In this document: piece by piece, positions 34,228 to 42,628 of the stretch
How the letters are laid out: every line of letters starts with the position of its first letter
Position numbering within the stretch: the first letter of the stretch is position 1
Assembly (NCBI GenBank): GCA_020437105.1
Contig: JAGQWR010000052.1
Location: 1 to 64,000, forward strand
Source: Saprospiraceae bacterium
GTDB lineage: Bacteria > Bacteroidota > Bacteroidia > Chitinophagales > Saprospiraceae
Length of the DNA stretch: 64,000 nucleotides
Direction of reading: 5' to 3'
Translations under genes and position numbers: made by a program
Notes under the pieces: generated by a model
Told to the model about the DNA's origin: nothing
Database searches by the model: none
The model's input: only the letters and a program-made list of their open reading frames with translations

Positions 34228-35316
34228 TTAATTAACATCAACGATTTGTGTGGGTGCTTGCATTTCATTTCGAATGGCTGTTTGCCGCATCACATTCCTT
34301 GCTACTTCCAAAAACGATTCCCGGCTTGGGTGGCCTTCGGTTAAAACGATCGGCTTTCCGGCATCTCCGGATTCGCGTATTCCCTGTACAATCGGAATTT
34401 GCCCCAACAACATACTGTTGCTTTCTTTTACCAGCTTTTTACCTCCGTCTTTTCCAAACAGATAGTATTTGTTGTCGGGTAATTCTGCCGGGGTAAACCA
34501 GGACATATTCTCAACAACCCCCAGAATGGGCACATTTACAGAAGGCAGCAAAAACATATTCATCGCCTTGAGCGCATCAGCCAGGGCTACATCCTGCGGA
34601 GTGGTCACCATGACGGCACCGGTCACAGGTACAGTTTGCACAAGGCTTAACTGCACATCCCCTGTCCCGGGCGGAAGGTCAACGATTAAAAAATCAAGGG
34701 GCTCCCACAGGACTTCTTTAAAAAACTGTGTAATTACTCCTCCTAAACGTGGACCACGCAACACGACAGCTTGTTCGGGATCAACTATAAAGCCCATGGA
34801 CATAACCGCCAACCCATAAGCCATCAGCGGTTGGATTTTAGCTTTTCCATAAACTTCCCGGATGACGGGACGTTGACCTTGCAAACCCAGCATAGTAGGG
34901 ATCGAGGGGCCGTAAACATCTGCATCGATCAGACCGACACGGGCGCCTAATTCCTTCAGGCCCAGCGCCAGGTTAACAGCGACCGTTGATTTTCCTACTC
35001 CACCTTTTCCAGAGGCAACACAGATGATGTTTTTCACCTGAGACAAGGCTGATTCCTTCTCTGAAGTTGCTTGTGGATTCTGGCTTAACATGTGTACATG
35101 CACCGCTGCATTTGGATAAACCTGCTGAACGGCCTCCATGCAGGCAAAATTCATCGCTTGTTTGTGCTCGGAGTTCAGATTGGGCAAGACCAAATTAAAT
35201 GAGATTGAATCGCCTTCTATTTGGAGCGCCTCCACCATATGCATAGAAAGGATGTCTTTCCCGGTATTGGGATCCATCACTTTTGCGAGCGCGTCTAGTA
35301 TCAGTTTCTTTTCCAT
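34228..35316 (-). CDS. mrp: Mrp/NBP35-family iron-sulfur cluster carrier ATPase
   Basis: The 362-residue protein has an N-terminal MIP18/DUF59 domain (LILDALAKVMDPNTGKDILSMHMV) followed by the P-loop ATPase with deviant Walker A ASGKGGVGKSTVAVNLALGL, VGLIDADVYGPSIPTMLG, and FLIVDLPPGTGDVQLS. Mrp proteins carry 4Fe-4S clusters. The ATG at 35316 is preferred to one 4 codons upstream, since it fits MEKKLILDALAKV. A TAATTTTG box stands 10 bases upstream. It leads a unit with the NifU-like and pyrF genes. Confidence 0.95.
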   Translation of the reverse strand: MEKKLILDALAKVMDPNTGKDILSMHMVEALQIEGDSISFNLVLPNLNSEHKQAMNFACMEAVQQVYPNAAVHVHMLSQNPQATSEKESALSQVKNIICVASGKGGVGKSTVAVNLALGLKELGARVGLIDADVYGPSIPTMLGLQGQRPVIREVYGKAKIQPLMAYGLAVMSMGFIVDPEQAVVLRGPRLGGVITQFFKEVLWEPLDFLIVDLPPGTGDVQLSLVQTVPVTGAVMVTTPQDVALADALKAMNMFLLPSVNVPILGVVENMSWFTPAELPDNKYYLFGKDGGKKLVKESNSMLLGQIPIVQGIRESGDAGKPIVLTEGHPSRESFLEVARNVMRQTAIRNEMQAPTQIVDVN

Positions 35317-35325
35317 CGTTAAGTA

Positions 35326-35333
35326 CAAAATTA
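35326..35333 (-). promoter_or_regulatory. TAnnTTTG promoter box for mrp operon
   Basis: The minus strand reads TAATTTTG, an exact consensus match. It is only 10 bases from the mrp start codon, so the leader would be very short or the true box lies further upstream. Confidence 0.3.
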
Positions 35334-35440
35334 CAACAAAATTAGCCGGTCTTCAGTTTAGTGCCCCGAAAAGAAACAGACAAAATCCGGTTAAGCTGTA
35401 ATTACTGAAAAAATACGTTTATTTAGTGGGTTAGTTGTTC

Positions 35441-35486
35441 ACTCAAACTCAAACTCCCCCGATAACTATCGGGGCAAACTCAAACT
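35441..35486. repeat. AAACTC words interrupted by an 18-bp palindrome
   Basis: ACTCAAACTCAAACTC is interrupted by the palindrome CCCCGATAACTATCGGGG (35457-35474), after which CAAACTCAAACT resumes. The arrangement is the same as at bases 21-81, and the palindrome is nearly identical to that at 23525-23542. It lies just ahead of the SDR gene. Confidence 0.8.
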
Positions 35487-35497
35487 ATATCATATTC

Positions 35498-36292
35498 ATG
35501 TCTGACATCAAAAATAAAAAAGTTTGGATCACCGGCGCTTCTTCCGGCATCGGAGAGGCACTTGCTTATGCATTTGCCAACCAAGGCGCTGAATTGATTT
35601 TGTCCAGCCGAAAGCGAAGTGATTTAGAACGGGTACAATCAAAGTGCCAGGGAGCAAAGGCGGTACACCTGGAACCATTGGATGTAGCCCGACATGCGGA
35701 CGTCCTGGAAACAGCTAAACGGGTGCAGGAAAAAATTGGCCCCATAGATATCCTGATCAACAATGCCGGCATTTCGCAAAGGAGTCTGGTAGAAGAAACC
35801 CCTTTGGATATTGACAAGCGTATTATGGATGTCAATTATTTTGGGGCGATTGCTTTAACCAAGGCAGTCCTGCCGGCTATGTTACAACAGCAAAGCGGAC
35901 AAATCATCGTAATGAGTAGCCTGGTCGGCAAATTTGGCACGCCGCTGCGGTCCACCTACTCAGCGTCCAAGCATGCTTTGCACGGTTTTTTTGAGGCGCT
36001 GCGGGCAGAGTGCTACGATCGTGGTCTTAAAGTCCTGATTGTTTGTCCGGGATTTATTCGCACCAGCGTTTCCATTAATGCTATTACAGCAGATGGCAGC
36101 AAACAAAATAAGATGGATGATGCGCAGGAACATGGTATGGCACCTGAAGTACTGGCAGAGAAAATAATCCAAGCCCTGCTAGCCGGAAAAGAAGAGGTAA
36201 ATATTGGAGGCAAAGAAGTACTGGGCATACTTCTAAAGCGTTTTTTTCCGCGCTGGTTTAGCCGTTACATTCGAAAAGCGAAAGTCACTTAG
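35498..36292 (+). CDS. Short-chain dehydrogenase/reductase
   Basis: The frame opens at 35435 inside the repeat, but ATG at 35498 starts the protein properly (MSDIKNKKVWITGASSGIGEAL). The 264-residue enzyme has the cofactor motif TGASSGIG, the structural NNAG, and the catalytic S-x12-Y-x3-K as MSSLVGKFGTPLRSTYSASK. This is the classical SDR family; several members of this subtype (DHRS7-like) act on lipids or retinoids. The final Lys/Arg-rich segment (KRFFPRWFSRYIRKAK) could attach to a membrane. Substrate unknown. Confidence 0.9.
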   Translation: MSDIKNKKVWITGASSGIGEALAYAFANQGAELILSSRKRSDLERVQSKCQGAKAVHLEPLDVARHADVLETAKRVQEKIGPIDILINNAGISQRSLVEETPLDIDKRIMDVNYFGAIALTKAVLPAMLQQQSGQIIVMSSLVGKFGTPLRSTYSASKHALHGFFEALRAECYDRGLKVLIVCPGFIRTSVSINAITADGSKQNKMDDAQEHGMAPEVLAEKIIQALLAGKEEVNIGGKEVLGILLKRFFPRWFSRYIRKAKVT

Positions 36293-36301
36293 ACCCCAAA
36301 T

Positions 36302-37726
36302 CTAGTGTGATCCTTCCGGTAAAGATTCCTTTTCGAGCAGCAACTGATCCAGAATATCCGGAATTTGTTCTACACTCAATCGTTTGTATAAAATGGTTTT
36401 GTCTTTATCCAGAATATAAATCTGGGGAGTGGACTTAATATCATAAATGGTTTTATACTTTGACCGGTGGTAAGGATCAACCGTATTTAGCCAGATGCCA
36501 ATTTCCTTTTCTTCCACAAAATCCCAGCAGGATTCCATTTCATTATAGAACTTCGTACAAACGGCAAAGATTTCTACTCCCTTGTCTTTGTATTCATTAT
36601 ACAGATTGATCATATCCGGCATGGACTTTTTACAATGCCCACAACCCGGATCCCAAAAAAACAGGATCGTATAATCCGCTTCAAAGGTGTGCAGCGTATA
36701 TTGATTTCCGTCTTTGTCCTGAGAGGAAAAATCAGGTGCCACTTTACCAATTAAGAGGGGTCGGAGTCTGTTGGCATTATCGACCATTTTATCCAGTTGC
36801 TCCTGTTCTGTCCAGGGTGTTAATCCCTTGGCATAATAGGTATCCACGAGGAATACATACACTGCATCAAAGCCGATAATTTTGCTGGCAGCATATTCAT
36901 TTACATAATGTACGACAAAGTGCTTGAAGGTTTCTTCTGCAGGCAGCATTGCCTGTAATACCCGATAGAGCGATTCACTAATTGAGTCCGGATGTTGGAC
37001 GGTCATTTTCTGAATGTAATTATCCACCCGCTGGAATAAAAACGGCATACGTAACATCCGCGGATCGGCGAGGTCCAGATTATCGAAATAATGTTTTTTA
37101 GACCATTGCCACTGCCGGGTTGCGGCATCCTCGCCTTCAAACTCCGGCATTTCGGCTATTGGTAAATTGGACTTAATGAGCGCCGCCGTAAGGGTATTCG
37201 GATATTTTTCAACGATATCCATCTGGTAACTCAAAACAGAATCGTTTAGCTTTTCCATTTGCGCTTCCAGTTTCTCCTTTTTAGAACCGGAGGCAGCATC
37301 GATTTCTTCTCTGAGTTTATTGGCTTTTGGCCTTTGCTCGGCCAGCAGTTTCAGGTAGTCGTAAAACAGTTGGTTATCTGCTGAGCCTTCAATTTGAAGA
37401 TCCAGCCCGGGATCTGTAGGGTTGTTAGCATGTACCTTAAAAATCTGGTCATCCTGATCGATGAGCAATTGAAAATATCGGTTATCCGGTGGCAGGACAA
37501 CCAAATACATACCACTTTTTAGCAGTTCCTTTCCGGAGAATACCCCAACGCCATTTGTAACCGGAACAGTATCCAGAATATATTGATTGTTGATCAAATA
37601 ATACGCCAGATACAGTTCACTTCCTTCAAAATTATCGATCTGTACTTCAATCTGATATGAATCAGTTGATTGCGCACTTGCCATCAATGGGAGAACGAAA
37701 GCGAGCCCCAGAATAAAACCTTTCAT
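36302..37726 (-). CDS. TlpA-type thiol-disulfide oxidoreductase with DUF4369/DUF5106 regions
   Basis: The 474-residue protein has a signal peptide (ending MASAQ). The N-terminal 130 residues look like DUF4369 (IEVQIDNFEGSELYLAYYLINNQYILDTV). A helical middle of DUF5106 type follows (WSKKHYFDNLDLADPRMLRMPFLFQRV). The thioredoxin domain begins about residue 330 with ILFFWDPGCGHCKKSMPDM, active site CGHC, and the cis-Pro loop KSTPQIYILDKD. Such proteins act in the periplasm or on the surface in disulfide exchange. The stop lies 10 bases from the convergent SDR stop. Confidence 0.88.
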   Translation of the reverse strand: MKGFILGLAFVLPLMASAQSTDSYQIEVQIDNFEGSELYLAYYLINNQYILDTVPVTNGVGVFSGKELLKSGMYLVVLPPDNRYFQLLIDQDDQIFKVHANNPTDPGLDLQIEGSADNQLFYDYLKLLAEQRPKANKLREEIDAASGSKKEKLEAQMEKLNDSVLSYQMDIVEKYPNTLTAALIKSNLPIAEMPEFEGEDAATRQWQWSKKHYFDNLDLADPRMLRMPFLFQRVDNYIQKMTVQHPDSISESLYRVLQAMLPAEETFKHFVVHYVNEYAASKIIGFDAVYVFLVDTYYAKGLTPWTEQEQLDKMVDNANRLRPLLIGKVAPDFSSQDKDGNQYTLHTFEADYTILFFWDPGCGHCKKSMPDMINLYNEYKDKGVEIFAVCTKFYNEMESCWDFVEEKEIGIWLNTVDPYHRSKYKTIYDIKSTPQIYILDKDKTILYKRLSVEQIPDILDQLLLEKESLPEGSH

Positions 37727-37817
37727 AATTTCGATATATCAATTTCAGCTACAAATATGCAGCATTTGAAATGACCATGGTGAAATAAGACAGGTATTAA
37801 ATTTTTATTAACACGAT

Positions 37818-40800
37818 CTATCCACCAGCCTTATCTTTTTCTTCCTGAAGCGCCTTCAATTGTTTCTCCAGTGCTTCAATTTCCTTTTGCACATCCAGTA
37901 CTTCCTGTTGTTTTGCAGCCAGGTCCCGTTCGGCTTTAGCTTGCTGTTCGCGACTTAGGCGAATCTGTTCAGCGGTCTCCTCTTTCACCTGGGTAATCTG
38001 GATAGTCGCTTGCTGTCGGGCTTCATAAACAGATTCTGATGCTTTGCTTTTGGCAGCATTTATTTCCTCCTGCGCGGCTTTACGTGCGGATTCAACATCA
38101 GCAGCGAGGGCTGCTTTTTTATCTGTGTTTTCCTTTTGGATACGGCCAAGTTCTTCTGTAGTGCGTTGCTGGGCTGCTAAGATTTCTTCCCGGCTTTTTG
38201 TTTGGGCTTCAGCAACATCTTTGGCATAGGCTGCCTGTTGCGCACTTGCGTCTTCCCGGGCTGCTGCAATGACTGCAGCTACCTCCTGGCGTGTAGCAGA
38301 CAACTCAGCGGAAATGCGGGCTTTTTCAGCATTTGCATTTTCCCGGGCCTGGGCCACAGCCTCGGCTGCTTCGCGTTGCACTGCTGCAACTTCCGCTGCT
38401 GCACCTTGTTGCACCTGACTTATTTCAGAAGCTGCTTTTTTGCGCGCTTCAATTACCGACACGGATGCAGCTTCTTTTTCGCGGGCGGCATCTTGCCGTA
38501 TTTGTTGCATTTCTGCTGCAGTTGCCTGCTGAATGGCTGCTATTTCAGAAGCTGCTTTTTCACGAGATTCTGCTACTGAACCAGCCAGTTTTTGGCGTTC
38601 CAGTGCGCTGGATTCCTGGGCTTGCTGAACGGCAAGGGCTTGTTCCTGGCGCACGGCAGAAATCTCCAGAGCGGCTGCTTGTTTGGCTTCGGCAACAGAT
38701 TTGGCAGAGGCTTGCTGTGCCAATGCTGCTTCCTCTTTGGATTTAGCAATTTCGGCAGCTGCCAGTTGGCGGGATGCCGAGATTTCCTGAGCAGCCCGTT
38801 CGCGAGCAGCGGCAACTTCTTCGGCCGTTGCTTCTTTCATTTCACTTTCCCTGGCCTTTGCTGCTTCTACAGCTGCTGCGGCTTCTGCCTGGATGGCTTT
38901 AATACGTTCTTTGGACTTAGCCTCAGCATCAGATACTTCTGCAGCAAATTGCTGGCGGGCATTATCCGCATTTGATTTGGCGGACACAGCTTTTTCGGCG
39001 GCTTCCTGCTGTGCTTTTGTAATTTCACCTGAAGCACGCTCCCTTGCCGAAGAAACCTCCAGTGCAGCAGCTTGTTTAGCCTGTTCTTCCTGCAAACGCG
39101 CTGCTTCGATAGCCGCCTGGACTTCAGCCTGGACACGGGCTATTTCAGTTTCCGCCCGCTTGCGAGCCTCTACTACTTCCTGCTGCAGTTTTACCTGTTC
39201 CTCCTCTGATCGCTTCCGGGCATCAGCTACTTTGGCTGCCTCATCCACTTCAATTTGTTTAATTGTTTCAGCTGCACGCTGGCGGGCACTTTGAACCTCC
39301 TGGGCTGCCTCAGACTTTTCTGAATCAGCTGATTCCCGTGCGGCGGCGACCTCGGCAGCTAGTGCTGCCTGCGTTTTATCCAATTCGATTTGTGCCTGCG
39401 ATTTTTCGGATGCCACCGTTTGGCGTACTCGTCCAATTTCTTCGCTGGCCTGCTTTTTAGTTTCGGCTATTTCCAGGGCGGCGGCTTCTTTTTGCCGGGC
39501 GATGCTCTCCCGAATCTCTGCCATTTCAGAAGCATTTGCTTGCTGCATCAGGGCTCGTTCCTCTGCAAATCTGCGTCGATCTTCGGCCAATTGAAGTGCC
39601 ATATTTTCTTTTTCTAAAACGGCATTTTCCCGGATACGGGAAATTTCTTCGGCCATTTCTTCCTGGGTACGGAGAATTTCTTCGGCGGCAGTTTCTTTGG
39701 TTGAAACGACTTCACCAGTTGTACGTTCCCGTTCCACCTTCGCATCCTCCCGGGCTTTGGCAATCATATCTGACGTTTCCTGGCGGATACGCAGGATTTC
39801 CTGGGCACTATTTTCACGGGCATTGGCAATTTCATCCGAGTATTCGAGTTTTGCCAGTTCCAGTTTGTCTTTTACAACTTTTATCTCTGCGGCGGCGCGT
39901 TCGCGAGCTGCTGCTACTTCTTCCGCTGCCTTTAGTTTTGCTTCCTGCACTTCGGCAGCTGCACGCTGTTGAGCTTCCACCACACTTAGATTAATGCGTT
40001 CCACTTCTGTAGAAGCCTTTTCTCTGGCGGCAGCCACGGCCTCAGCAACTTCCTGTTGGGCCGCATCAATTTCGGTTTGGGAGCGTTGGCGGGCAGTTAA
40101 GACCTCGTTGGCATATTCCTGTTTTTTGGCGTTTGCCTGTTCTCTGGCCTGGGCAACTTCCTCTTGAATTTGTTTTTTAACGGCCTCAGCATTCGCTTTT
40201 TCAGCCTGAATTTCAGCCCGTACCTTTGCTTTGGTTTGCTCGAGTTGTTTGTTCAGATCCTGCAGTTCCGCATCGGGACCAGCAGAACCGGTTGCTGTAG
40301 GACGGGTGGAGCTAATAGGATCTTCGCCACCGCTTGCTGTGCCGGAAGGTAAATCTACCCCAACCAATACCACATCAGCCACCTGTGAGGGGTCAAGGTT
40401 TAGACTAAAACAGTAAGCCATCTGCATAAAAGCAGTTTGGCGGCTGGAATTCACCGTAAACTTCCGCATTTGATTGCTGATGTTGTTTACGATATAAATA
40501 GTGGAGATATTAGACGTTTTGAACCAGTTGATAGCAGCCATGTCTAACTGCAGCTTATTCCGATGTTCCGGAGTACCAGACTCATTCCGCATTTCCCCAA
40601 TTTCAAAAAAGCGATATCGTTTACGAACCAGGTTATTGTCCATAAATATCATCTCATCGCCTTGATTCAACTCAACTCCTCCTTTCGAATAGACCTTTGC
40701 CTGAATTCCTTTATTATCGCTCAGAAACTCAATACTATAGGTATAGGTACCACGCACCACAATCGTTTGAGATTCTGTACGGACCACATGGGTGCCTTCA

Positions 40801-40901
40801 ATCACCCGGTCTTCTGCTATCTGACCAGCACAATCTTGTGCACGAGACAGGCTTGAAATAAATAAGAAGGGAAGTAGAAATGCGTAAAAAGTCACTTTCA
40901 T
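37818..40901 (-). CDS. Exported 1027-residue protein with very long Ala/Glu-rich coiled coil
   Basis: A signal peptide (MKVTFYAFLLPFLFISSLSRAQ) precedes a globular N-terminal domain of about 180 residues (for example TIVVRGTYTYSIEFLSDNKGIQAKVYSKGG, FTVNSSRQTAFMQMAYCFSLNLDPSQVADVVLVGVDLPSG). From about residue 225 to the end the sequence is an uninterrupted helix of heptad type, with roughly 11-residue and 22-residue words such as AAAEIAxAREKAxAE, VAAARERAAAEI and IQQATAAEMQQIRQ. Residues 400-490 have the most charged variants. The helix would be about 120 nm long if extended. The globular part resembles nothing I can name. It could be a periplasmic spacer or tether. Neighbours give no function. 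Confidence 0.85.
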   Translation of the reverse strand: MKVTFYAFLLPFLFISSLSRAQDCAGQIAEDRVIEGTHVVRTESQTIVVRGTYTYSIEFLSDNKGIQAKVYSKGGVELNQGDEMIFMDNNLVRKRYRFFEIGEMRNESGTPEHRNKLQLDMAAINWFKTSNISTIYIVNNISNQMRKFTVNSSRQTAFMQMAYCFSLNLDPSQVADVVLVGVDLPSGTASGGEDPISSTRPTATGSAGPDAELQDLNKQLEQTKAKVRAEIQAEKANAEAVKKQIQEEVAQAREQANAKKQEYANEVLTARQRSQTEIDAAQQEVAEAVAAAREKASTEVERINLSVVEAQQRAAAEVQEAKLKAAEEVAAARERAAAEIKVVKDKLELAKLEYSDEIANARENSAQEILRIRQETSDMIAKAREDAKVERERTTGEVVSTKETAAEEILRTQEEMAEEISRIRENAVLEKENMALQLAEDRRRFAEERALMQQANASEMAEIRESIARQKEAAALEIAETKKQASEEIGRVRQTVASEKSQAQIELDKTQAALAAEVAAARESADSEKSEAAQEVQSARQRAAETIKQIEVDEAAKVADARKRSEEEQVKLQQEVVEARKRAETEIARVQAEVQAAIEAARLQEEQAKQAAALEVSSARERASGEITKAQQEAAEKAVSAKSNADNARQQFAAEVSDAEAKSKERIKAIQAEAAAAVEAAKARESEMKEATAEEVAAARERAAQEISASRQLAAAEIAKSKEEAALAQQASAKSVAEAKQAAALEISAVRQEQALAVQQAQESSALERQKLAGSVAESREKAASEIAAIQQATAAEMQQIRQDAAREKEAASVSVIEARKKAASEISQVQQGAAAEVAAVQREAAEAVAQARENANAEKARISAELSATRQEVAAVIAAAREDASAQQAAYAKDVAEAQTKSREEILAAQQRTTEELGRIQKENTDKKAALAADVESARKAAQEEINAAKSKASESVYEARQQATIQITQVKEETAEQIRLSREQQAKAERDLAAKQQEVLDVQKEIEALEKQLKALQEEKDKAGG

Positions 40902-40994
40902 ATTTTAGCAATTTTTTGCAGGGACAAGCAAGATAACAATTTGCCCCAAATACTAAAACGGTGATGAGTGATCTTAAGGTATGAAAGGCAGGAT

Positions 40995-41927
40995 TTAACT
41001 TCTTCTGGCGGCTAATAGATATAATACGGCCATTCGAATGGCTACCCCATTCTCTACTTGCTGTAAAATAATCGACTGATCTGAATCAGCGACGTCACTG
41101 GTTATCTCCACTCCCCGGTTAATCGGGCCCGGGTGCATAATGACCACTTCCGAGTTCAGGCTATCCAATAGCTGCCTGTTTACACCAAAATAACGCGCAT
41201 ATTCCCGGAGGCTTGGAAAATACTTAATATCCTGCCGCTCCATTTGTATGCGCAGGATATTGGCGACATCACACCATTCCAGCGTTTCTCTGGTATTGTG
41301 CGAAACTTTTACACCTAATTTGTGAATAAACTTGGGAATCAGGGTTGGTGGACCGCAAACGGCCACTTCTGCACCTAATTTTTGGAGGCAAAAAATATTA
41401 CTCAGCGCCACCCGTGAATGGAGAATATCACCCAGGATCGCGACTTTTTTACCTGCCAGATCGCCAAATTTTTCCCGCATGGAGAACGCATCCAACAATG
41501 CCTGGGTCGGATGTTCGTGGGTGCCATCCCCTGCATTAATAATATTGGCACTAATATGTTTAGACAGGTAATGATGGGCTCCCGGAGCCGGGTGCCGCAT
41601 AACAACCATGTCCACCTTCATCGAAAGGATATTATTTACCGTATCGAGGAGTGTTTCGCCCTTTTTGACGGAGCTGGAAGATGCTGAAAAGTTGATCACA
41701 TCCGCCGAAAGGCGCTTTTCTGCCAGCTCAAAGGAAATACGGGTTCGGGTAGAATCTTCAAAAAACAGGTTAGCGACTGTCACGTCCCGAAGGGAAGGCA
41801 CTTTCTTTATGGGTCGATTTATTACTTCTTTAAAATTATCAGAAGTCTCAAAAATGAGTTGGATATCCTCTGCTGTAAGGTATTTGATCCCAAGTAGGTG
41901 ATCGGTGCTCAGCCGGTCGTTTCCCAT
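40995..41927 (-). CDS. pyrB: Aspartate carbamoyltransferase catalytic subunit
   Basis: The 310-residue enzyme condenses carbamoyl phosphate with aspartate in pyrimidine synthesis. Carbamoyl-phosphate binding motif FFEDSTRTRISFELA, the segment SSSVKKGETLLDT, then HPTQALLDAFSM and VIMHPGPINRGVEI are all present. No pyrI regulatory chain is adjacent. It lies 3 bases after pyrR, in the same operon. Length is normal for the unregulated or PyrR-linked form. Confidence 0.96.
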   Translation of the reverse strand: MGNDRLSTDHLLGIKYLTAEDIQLIFETSDNFKEVINRPIKKVPSLRDVTVANLFFEDSTRTRISFELAEKRLSADVINFSASSSSVKKGETLLDTVNNILSMKVDMVVMRHPAPGAHHYLSKHISANIINAGDGTHEHPTQALLDAFSMREKFGDLAGKKVAILGDILHSRVALSNIFCLQKLGAEVAVCGPPTLIPKFIHKLGVKVSHNTRETLEWCDVANILRIQMERQDIKYFPSLREYARYFGVNRQLLDSLNSEVVIMHPGPINRGVEITSDVADSDQSIILQQVENGVAIRMAVLYLLAARRS

Positions 41928-41930
41928 AAT

Positions 41931-42473
41931 TTAACTTTCCTTCGATTCTTCTTTTGTCGGATAAAGTAGCACAGAATCTTTCAACTTACCGTCATCCCAC
42001 TGCACTTTCACATAAGCCTCATCCAAAGCATCAATGCGCAGGCCAAAATAATCGGCTTTTATAGGCAAATGGCGATTAAAACGCCGATCAATTAATGCCA
42101 GCAATTCGACCCGTCGCGGTCGGCCATAATGCTGCAAGGCAGTCAGAGCAGCCTGGACGGTTCGTCCTGTATAAAGCACATCATCAACCAGGATGACATT
42201 CTTTTCTTCTACCAAAAACTCCATATCCATTACGCTTGCGCGAAGGGGCTTTTGGCGTGTTCGGAAATCATCCCGATAAAAGGTAATGTCTAGTTTCCCG
42301 TAAGGCAGTTCATCAAAGGCATTCAACTCAGAAAGGCGTTGATAAATCCGATCCGCCAAGAGGGTGCCTCTGGGCTGGATTCCAACCAAACAGGTATCCT
42401 GAAATCGATCGTGGCGTTCGATCAACTCATAGGTAAGACGCTCCAGTGTGAGCTGGAAACGCTCTGTGCTCAT
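41931..42473 (-). CDS. pyrR: PyrR-type pyrimidine regulator / uracil phosphoribosyltransferase
   Basis: The 180-residue protein has the phosphoribosyltransferase PRPP motif VILVDDVLYTGRTVQAAL and the PyrR-type segment VGIQPRGTLLADRI, followed by LALIDRRFNRHLPI. PyrR binds leader RNA of pyr operons and has weak uracil phosphoribosyltransferase activity. I choose ATG at 42473 (MSTERFQLT), not the ATG at 42494, because the TATCTTTG box at 42503-42510 would leave the earlier start leaderless. pyrB follows after 3 bases. With transcription starting so near the gene, there is no room for a classical PyrR-binding attenuator upstream. Confidence 0.93.
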   Translation of the reverse strand: MSTERFQLTLERLTYELIERHDRFQDTCLVGIQPRGTLLADRIYQRLSELNAFDELPYGKLDITFYRDDFRTRQKPLRASVMDMEFLVEEKNVILVDDVLYTGRTVQAALTALQHYGRPRRVELLALIDRRFNRHLPIKADYFGLRIDALDEAYVKVQWDDGKLKDSVLLYPTKEESKES

Positions 42474-42502
42474 TATGGTTCTTCCAGATCCCATTATTCG
42501 GC

Positions 42503-42510
42503 CAAAGATA
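42503..42510 (-). promoter_or_regulatory. TATCTTTG promoter box for pyrR-pyrB
   Basis: The minus strand reads TATCTTTG exactly, 30 bases from the pyrR ATG at 42473. It lies between the divergent pyrR and VWA genes. A -33 element was not recognised. Confidence 0.5.
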
Positions 42511-42628
42511 ATGATTTGTTGAGAGTTTGGGTCAGCCTGGAAACAAGAAAACCAGAGGTACAGAAAAAACCACTTTTCGAACTGATCATGCCTTTATCCA
42601 TTTGGATGAATTTTGCGATCTTAAGGCC

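Noticed and set aside
38202-39994. Several long plus-strand frames across the coiled-coil gene
   Set aside because: They are shadows caused by the repetitive codons of the coiled coil; translations are Cys/Phe/Leu-rich.
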